Source: Candidatus Kuenenia stuttgartensis (GTDB taxonomy: Bacteria > Pseudomonadota > Alphaproteobacteria > SMXS01). From it: DNA of 64,000 nucleotides. The DNA is taken from contig CALQFM020000002.1 in assembly GCA_943329845.2 (NCBI GenBank), positions 45,320 through 109,319 on the forward strand. The letters run 5' to 3'. This document shows positions 61,220-64,000 of this stretch, in pieces (the first letter of the stretch is position 1; each line of letters begins with the position of its first letter). The position numbers and the translations under genes were made by a program. The notes beneath the pieces were generated by a model. The model searched no databases. It saw only the letters and a list, made by a program, of their open reading frames with translations, and had not been told where the DNA came from.

Positions 61220-61781
61220 GTCGCACGCCGCCCAGGCCCCACCAGGTTGCCAGCGCGTCTAGTCCGGATGCAAGCAGGGGCAGCGTCGTGACTGCCGCCG
61301 GCTGGTCGAACTGGCAGACCCGCTTGACCGCCTGCAATGTCTCTGTGCCCAGCGCCCCCAGGTGCGCGTCTGCCCGCGCCAACGCCTTCCGCGCGCCGCT
61401 GCGCCGCCGGTCGTCTGCCTCGAGCGTTTCCTGCGCCGCGCTGCCCGGCCGGTCGCCGCGCGGGCGTCCGATGTCGACGGCCCGCGCGAACGGCCTGCCA
61501 TAAGCCGCCCAGGCCAACTCCTGGTAGCGCTCGCCCGCATCGAACCGGCGCCGGCCGATCAGGCCGCGCGCCAGCAGTACGGCGAGTTGCGACCGCGACA
61601 GTGCCGGGTCGATGTCGGCGACCACCCGTCCCTCCTCGATCAGCAGGACCGAGGCACCCACAGCCTCGGCGCGCCGCAGCTGGGTCTGGATGGTGCCGTG
61701 ATCGGCGGTGGGCAGGCGTCCCGCCACCGTCGTCTGGCGCCGTTTCGCGTTCGGGTCGCGGGGTCGGCCGCGTCTCGCCAT
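61203..61781 (-). CDS. Conserved phage-like hypothetical protein
   Basis: 192 aa, Arg-rich and basic at the start (MARRGRPRDPNAKRRQTTVAGR), no membrane helix. Central part RFDAGERYQELAWAAYGRPFA and end LGTETLQAVKRVCQFDQPAAV resemble uncharacterised proteins seen in alphaproteobacterial prophage-like loci; I cannot name a function. GGGAG lies 9 nt before the ATG. Overlaps the DUF2235 gene tail to tail by 17 nt. Another frame through the same DNA is open but its protein looks random. Confidence 0.7.
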   Translation of the reverse strand: MARRGRPRDPNAKRRQTTVAGRLPTADHGTIQTQLRRAEAVGASVLLIEEGRVVADIDPALSRSQLAVLLARGLIGRRRFDAGERYQELAWAAYGRPFARAVDIGRPRGDRPGSAAQETLEADDRRRSGARKALARADAHLGALGTETLQAVKRVCQFDQPAAVTTLPLLASGLDALATWWGLGGVRPRTGP

Positions 61782-61806
61782 TCGGTTCTCCCATGATCGA
61801 AAGCTT

Positions 61807-62214
61807 TCAGGCAGCCCTGCGCCGGCGGTCCGCCGCCATGCGGACGACCTCGTCGGCGGTCACGCCCCAGTCGTCACCGACCCGGAACAGCGTCCGCGCC
61901 GTATAGGGCCGCGGCACCATGTGCGGCCGGCGGATGGTCGCCTCGGCGCAGACCGGCGCGTGGTATCGCCGCAGGTCGTCCACCGCCGCCTGCAGTTCGG
62001 GCGCCGCCACCCGCGGCGCGGTTTCGGTCCGTCGCCTGAGGCCGACGGCCAGGAACTCGATGCCGTATTGCCGGCAGATCAGGCCGGTGACCCGCGGCGT
62101 CAGGCCCATGGCACGCCCCGCCTGCCCCTGCGTCCGGCCGGAACCCGCCATCTGCATCAGCCGCCCGGCCAGGTAGCGGCGGCATTCGGGGCTCATGTTG
62201 CGTTTTGCCGTCAT
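61807..62214 (-). CDS. Small helix-turn-helix-like protein, phage-associated
   Basis: 135 aa with many Arg. RRYLAGRLMQMAGSGRTQGQAGRAMGLTPRVTGLICRQYGIEF could be a winged or homeodomain-like HTH. The C-terminus reads RTLFRVGDDWGVTADEVVRMAADRRRR. The family was not identified. Lies between the 192-aa hypothetical gene and the VRR-NUC gene, all on the minus strand with gaps of 25 and 9 nt, suggesting one operon. Confidence 0.65.
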   Translation of the reverse strand: MTAKRNMSPECRRYLAGRLMQMAGSGRTQGQAGRAMGLTPRVTGLICRQYGIEFLAVGLRRRTETAPRVAAPELQAAVDDLRRYHAPVCAEATIRRPHMVPRPYTARTLFRVGDDWGVTADEVVRMAADRRRRAA

Positions 62215-62223
62215 GGGCGCGCC

Positions 62224-62601
62224 TCAGGCCATCACGCCGAGGCCGCGCAGCATGGCGACCAGCCCGTCCATGTCGCGTACGGTCTTGTGGTTATGGCCCA
62301 GCCTGCGCAGGCCGTCGGACCAGCCCGCCTGCGCCAGCGACAGCCGGCCGCCGCCTGTCTTCAGTTCGATCCAGCCGGTCAGCCCGCCTGGCGCGGCGAC
62401 GATCAGGTCGGGAACGCCGCCGCGCATGCCGAGGCGGCGAAACCGCGCGATGGCCGCCTGCCGCTCCCGCTCGCCGCCCGCCAGCGCCAGACCGTCCGCC
62501 GGATGCAGCCAAGTGAGCCGTTCCTGCCGTTCCAGGAAGGTCAACAGGTCGACCGCCTCCCGGTGCAGCCGGGTTTCGCGCGTCTCGTGTGTATCGGGCA
62601 T
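62224..62601 (-). CDS. VRR-NUC domain endonuclease
   Basis: 125-aa PD-(D/E)xK nuclease of the virus-type replication-repair family. The core is GVPDLIVAAPGGLTGWIELKTGGGRLSLAQAGW: Asp in VPDL, then Glu and Lys in ELKTG, followed by the Gln helix. Phages and prophages often encode this single-domain form. ATG 62601 has AAGGA 7 nt upstream, and the upstream extension is not conserved. First gene of a minus-strand phage-like run. Confidence 0.88.
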   Translation of the reverse strand: MPDTHETRETRLHREAVDLLTFLERQERLTWLHPADGLALAGGERERQAAIARFRRLGMRGGVPDLIVAAPGGLTGWIELKTGGGRLSLAQAGWSDGLRRLGHNHKTVRDMDGLVAMLRGLGVMA

Positions 62602-62751
62602 GGAGCATCCTTCTGCAAAAAGGCGCCGGGGCCGGACCTGGGGAGTGGGTAGGGCCGGCCCCGGCGGCACGGCGGCAGGGCCAACCGGCCCACGCTGCGC
62701 GGGTGATCGCGCAGCGCTTCCTGGACGGCCCGCCGCGCCGTGTCAGCCAAT

Positions 62752-62769
62752 AATATAACTTTCAATTAC
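62752..62769. promoter_or_regulatory. Repeated 18-bp AT-rich motif, copy 1
   Basis: AATATAACTTTCAATTAC between the VRR-NUC and XRE genes. It matches the motif at 63402-63419 in 16 of 18 positions. An inverted CAATTAC/GTAATTG pair overlaps its end. Best read as operator/promoter for the XRE repressor and its divergent neighbour. Confidence 0.5.
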
Positions 62770-62827
62770 CCTTCCCATCGTGTAATTGGATTATCCAGCC
62801 ATTACCGTCGGTTATGCGGATGCGGAA

Positions 62828-63106
62828 ATGACCAGAACCGTCCTCGACCAGCTTTCCGGATTCGCCGAACGGCTTCGCCTGGTGCGCGAAGCCTGCGGCT
62901 ACGCCTCGCGCCGCGGCTTTGCCCAGGCCCTCGGCATCGAGGAGGCCGCCTACCGGAAATACGAGCGCGGCGAAAGCTATCCGCAGCCGGAAACCCTGGG
63001 GCGCATCCGCCAGCTCACCGGCGCCACCGTCGACTATCTGTATTTCGGCGACGAGGCCGGGCTGCCCGTCCGGCTCCACAGGAACATAACGGAAATAACG
63101 GGTTAG
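62828..63106 (+). CDS. XRE-family helix-turn-helix regulator
   Basis: 92 aa. FAERLRLVREACGYASRRGFAQALGIEEAAYRKYERGESYPQPETLGRIRQLTGATVDYLYFG is a canonical HTH_3 domain (helices 2-3 at RGFAQALGIEEAAYRKYE). It reads like a phage or mobile-element repressor. Divergent from the VRR-NUC operon and flanked by the AT-rich motif copies. ATG 62828 gives the family-like length. Confidence 0.87.
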   Translation: MTRTVLDQLSGFAERLRLVREACGYASRRGFAQALGIEEAAYRKYERGESYPQPETLGRIRQLTGATVDYLYFGDEAGLPVRLHRNITEITG

Positions 63107-63336
63107 AGGGACGTCGCGCGCCGCTCGGGCAACAGCAGCCGCCCGCACAGATAGTCCATCACCGGCTTGTGCATCTCCCACGGAACGTCCGTCAGCACCG
63201 CCTCGCCCGCGAAGCGCGCGGCGTCGTCCAGCACGGCGCCGGCGTCCAGGTCGTACCAGGTGGCCACCGCCCTGCCCAGATGCCGGATCGCCAGCAGCCG
63301 GGAAGCCCGCCGCGCCAGGATCGTCTGCTCGATCAA
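63103..63336 (-). CDS. Small hypothetical protein
   Basis: 77 aa from a TTG start at 63336 with GGGAGA 5 nt upstream; another TTG 21 nt earlier is possible. LIEQTILARRASRLLAIRHLGRAV and WEMHKPVMDYLCGRLLLPERR form amphipathic helices. No family recognised. Converges on the XRE gene with a 4-nt overlap. Confidence 0.5.
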   Translation of the reverse strand: MIEQTILARRASRLLAIRHLGRAVATWYDLDAGAVLDDAARFAGEAVLTDVPWEMHKPVMDYLCGRLLLPERRATSL

Positions 63337-63401
63337 ACCGACTCTCCCTATGAACAAAACAGGAACTTGCCTTATAGCCGCCTAGGCAAGCCGTGGCAAT
63401 G

Positions 63402-63419
63402 AATATAACTTTTGATTAC
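63402..63419. promoter_or_regulatory. Repeated 18-bp AT-rich motif, copy 2
   Basis: AATATAACTTTTGATTAC in the divergent region between the 77-aa and 123-aa genes, 61 nt before the latter. Sixteen of 18 bases match copy 1. It is followed by an AT-rich ATTGATATAGGAG that could hold a promoter. Confidence 0.5.
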
Positions 63420-63479
63420 TATTGATATAGGAGTATATCCGGATGCTGCCTTCCCGCGTACCGCTGGAGGAGCACGACC

Positions 63480-63851
63480 ATGGATGATCTCGACGCCACC
63501 CGGTCAGCCGTTTCCCGGCTGCGCCATGATGCCGGCGGCAGCGACCCCTGGACCGAGTCCGGCGGCGCGTCCCGCTGCCGGGGCGGTTTCGCGTGGCGCG
63601 ACGCCCACGGCAACCAGTTCGACATCACGATCAGCATGATCCGCCCCGCGCCGAGCACGCCTGCCGAGCATGCGGCGGCAAGCCGCCGCGCTGCCTGGCA
63701 GACGGTCATGCTGGGGGATGAGTCCGCGTGCACGGCCGATCCCGAAGCCTGGCGCTTCGCGGTGTCCTGTCGAGAGGGGGAAGTAAGAAAAGGGGCGCCC
63801 GAGAGGGGGGGATTCCGGGCGCCCGACCGTTTCCGCGCGGAAATCGGCTAG
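63480..63851 (+). CDS. Small hypothetical protein in the phage-like region
   Basis: 123 aa, start with GGAGGAGC upstream at good distance. SGGASRCRGGFAWRDAHGNQFDITISM may form beta strands; the rest is Ala/Arg-rich with no membrane helix. No family recognised. Its last 25 residues are low-complexity, so the end may be less certain. Confidence 0.5.
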   Translation: MDDLDATRSAVSRLRHDAGGSDPWTESGGASRCRGGFAWRDAHGNQFDITISMIRPAPSTPAEHAAASRRAAWQTVMLGDESACTADPEAWRFAVSCREGEVRKGAPERGGFRAPDRFRAEIG

Positions 63852-63852
63852 T

Positions 63853-64000
63853 CTAGCCTGTCTTATTCATGAGGCGTTTGGCCCGGGCTCTGACAGCTTG
63901 GTTTGAGGTTTTGCGCTTTACGCGGGACGCAGCTTCTGGTGGCGCTGGGAGCGGCGCGATTTTGCAGGGTTTGGCGTGGTTGCGGGGACAGGTTCTGATC
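63853..64000 (-). CDS. C-terminal end of an unidentified gene cut by the window
   Basis: 48 codons in frame up to a TAG at 63853, with a basic Lys/Arg-rich tail (KTSNQAVRARAKRLMNKTG). The composition is coding-like, but the piece is too short to assign. The gene would begin beyond the right edge. Confidence 0.3.
   Translation of the reverse strand, partial: IRTCPRNHAKPCKIAPLPAPPEAASRVKRKTSNQAVRARAKRLMNKTG

Noticed and set aside
61216..61794. Alternative 192-codon frame overlapping the phage-like hypothetical gene
   Set aside because: The other frame (61203-61781) has a ribosome site and a protein-like composition; this one is Gly/Arg/Pro-rich shadow sequence.
1..64000. tRNA, rRNA, intact insertion sequences, riboswitches
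   Set aside because: I looked through the gaps between genes and saw no cloverleaf with a CCA end, no transposase motifs and no known riboswitch cores; short structured RNAs could still be missed by eye.

Overview
The window is high-GC, densely coded DNA from an alphaproteobacterium. Supporting signs are GC-rich codon use, an EcfG-like ECF sigma factor, an arsR-arsI-arsC-aqpS operon, TPR-sulfotransferase and PA2169-type proteins, and many oxygenases of the kind found in Rhodospirillales and Sphingomonadales. The genus cannot be fixed from sequence alone. No rRNA, tRNA, intact transposase or CRISPR array was seen.

Layout. 1-4.4 kb: a marR-nodT-emrA-emrB tripartite efflux operon (emrB runs off the left edge) with a palindromic operator. 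4.7-25.1 kb: a large catabolic region with three Rieske oxygenase alpha subunits, three cytochromes P450, two enoyl-CoA hydratases, an acyl-CoA ligase followed by two acyl-CoA dehydrogenases, an MFS carrier, an AcuI-like reductase, a flavin reductase, two SnoaL-like proteins and an AraC regulator. Three copies of one 21-bp motif (about 15.63, 21.84 and 24.43 kb) lie in front of the Rieske-hydratase pair, the ligase-dehydrogenase operon and the third P450. Each has the same orientation relative to its gene and a -10-like hexamer 18-19 bp downstream. I read this as the regulon of the AraC protein: oxygenation, CoA activation, then beta-oxidation-like shortening of an unknown hydrophobic, perhaps terpenoid-, steroid- or aromatic-like, substrate.

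25.4-28.5 kb: Sir2 deacylase, an orphan HigA-like antitoxin, then a decayed lower-GC restriction-modification island (beheaded dcm, intact vsr, a beheaded unknown gene) and the tail of a molybdenum hydroxylase. 28.5-42 kb: housekeeping and accessory genes: GST, a TIM-barrel isomerase-like protein, a Sel1 protein with a likely frameshift, an ECF sigma factor, a methyltransferase, a PA2169-type membrane protein, glucokinase, an SbmA/YddA-like ABC protein with a ruined ATPase site, a GH1 beta-glucosidase, YbaK and a TPR-sulfotransferase. 42.3-46.6 kb: a 1434-aa autotransporter. 47-49.2 kb: the arsenic operon including ArsI. 49.2-50.4 kb: a RES/Xre toxin-antitoxin pair. 50.5-59.2 kb: serine acetyltransferase, a small DMT carrier, a PCu(A)C copper chaperone, DUF4112, an HI0933-type flavoprotein, an AT-rich NYN/PIN-like gene, a TPR protein, a 2OG-Fe oxygenase, a fourth Rieske oxygenase and a quinone oxidoreductase. 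59.3-60 kb: phd/vapC. 60.1-64 kb: a DUF2235 hydrolase, then phage-like small genes (VRR-NUC, HTH proteins, XRE repressor) with a duplicated 18-bp motif in both divergent promoters.

A possible small RNA with its own promoter, two upstream hairpins and a strong terminator lies at about 12957-13068.
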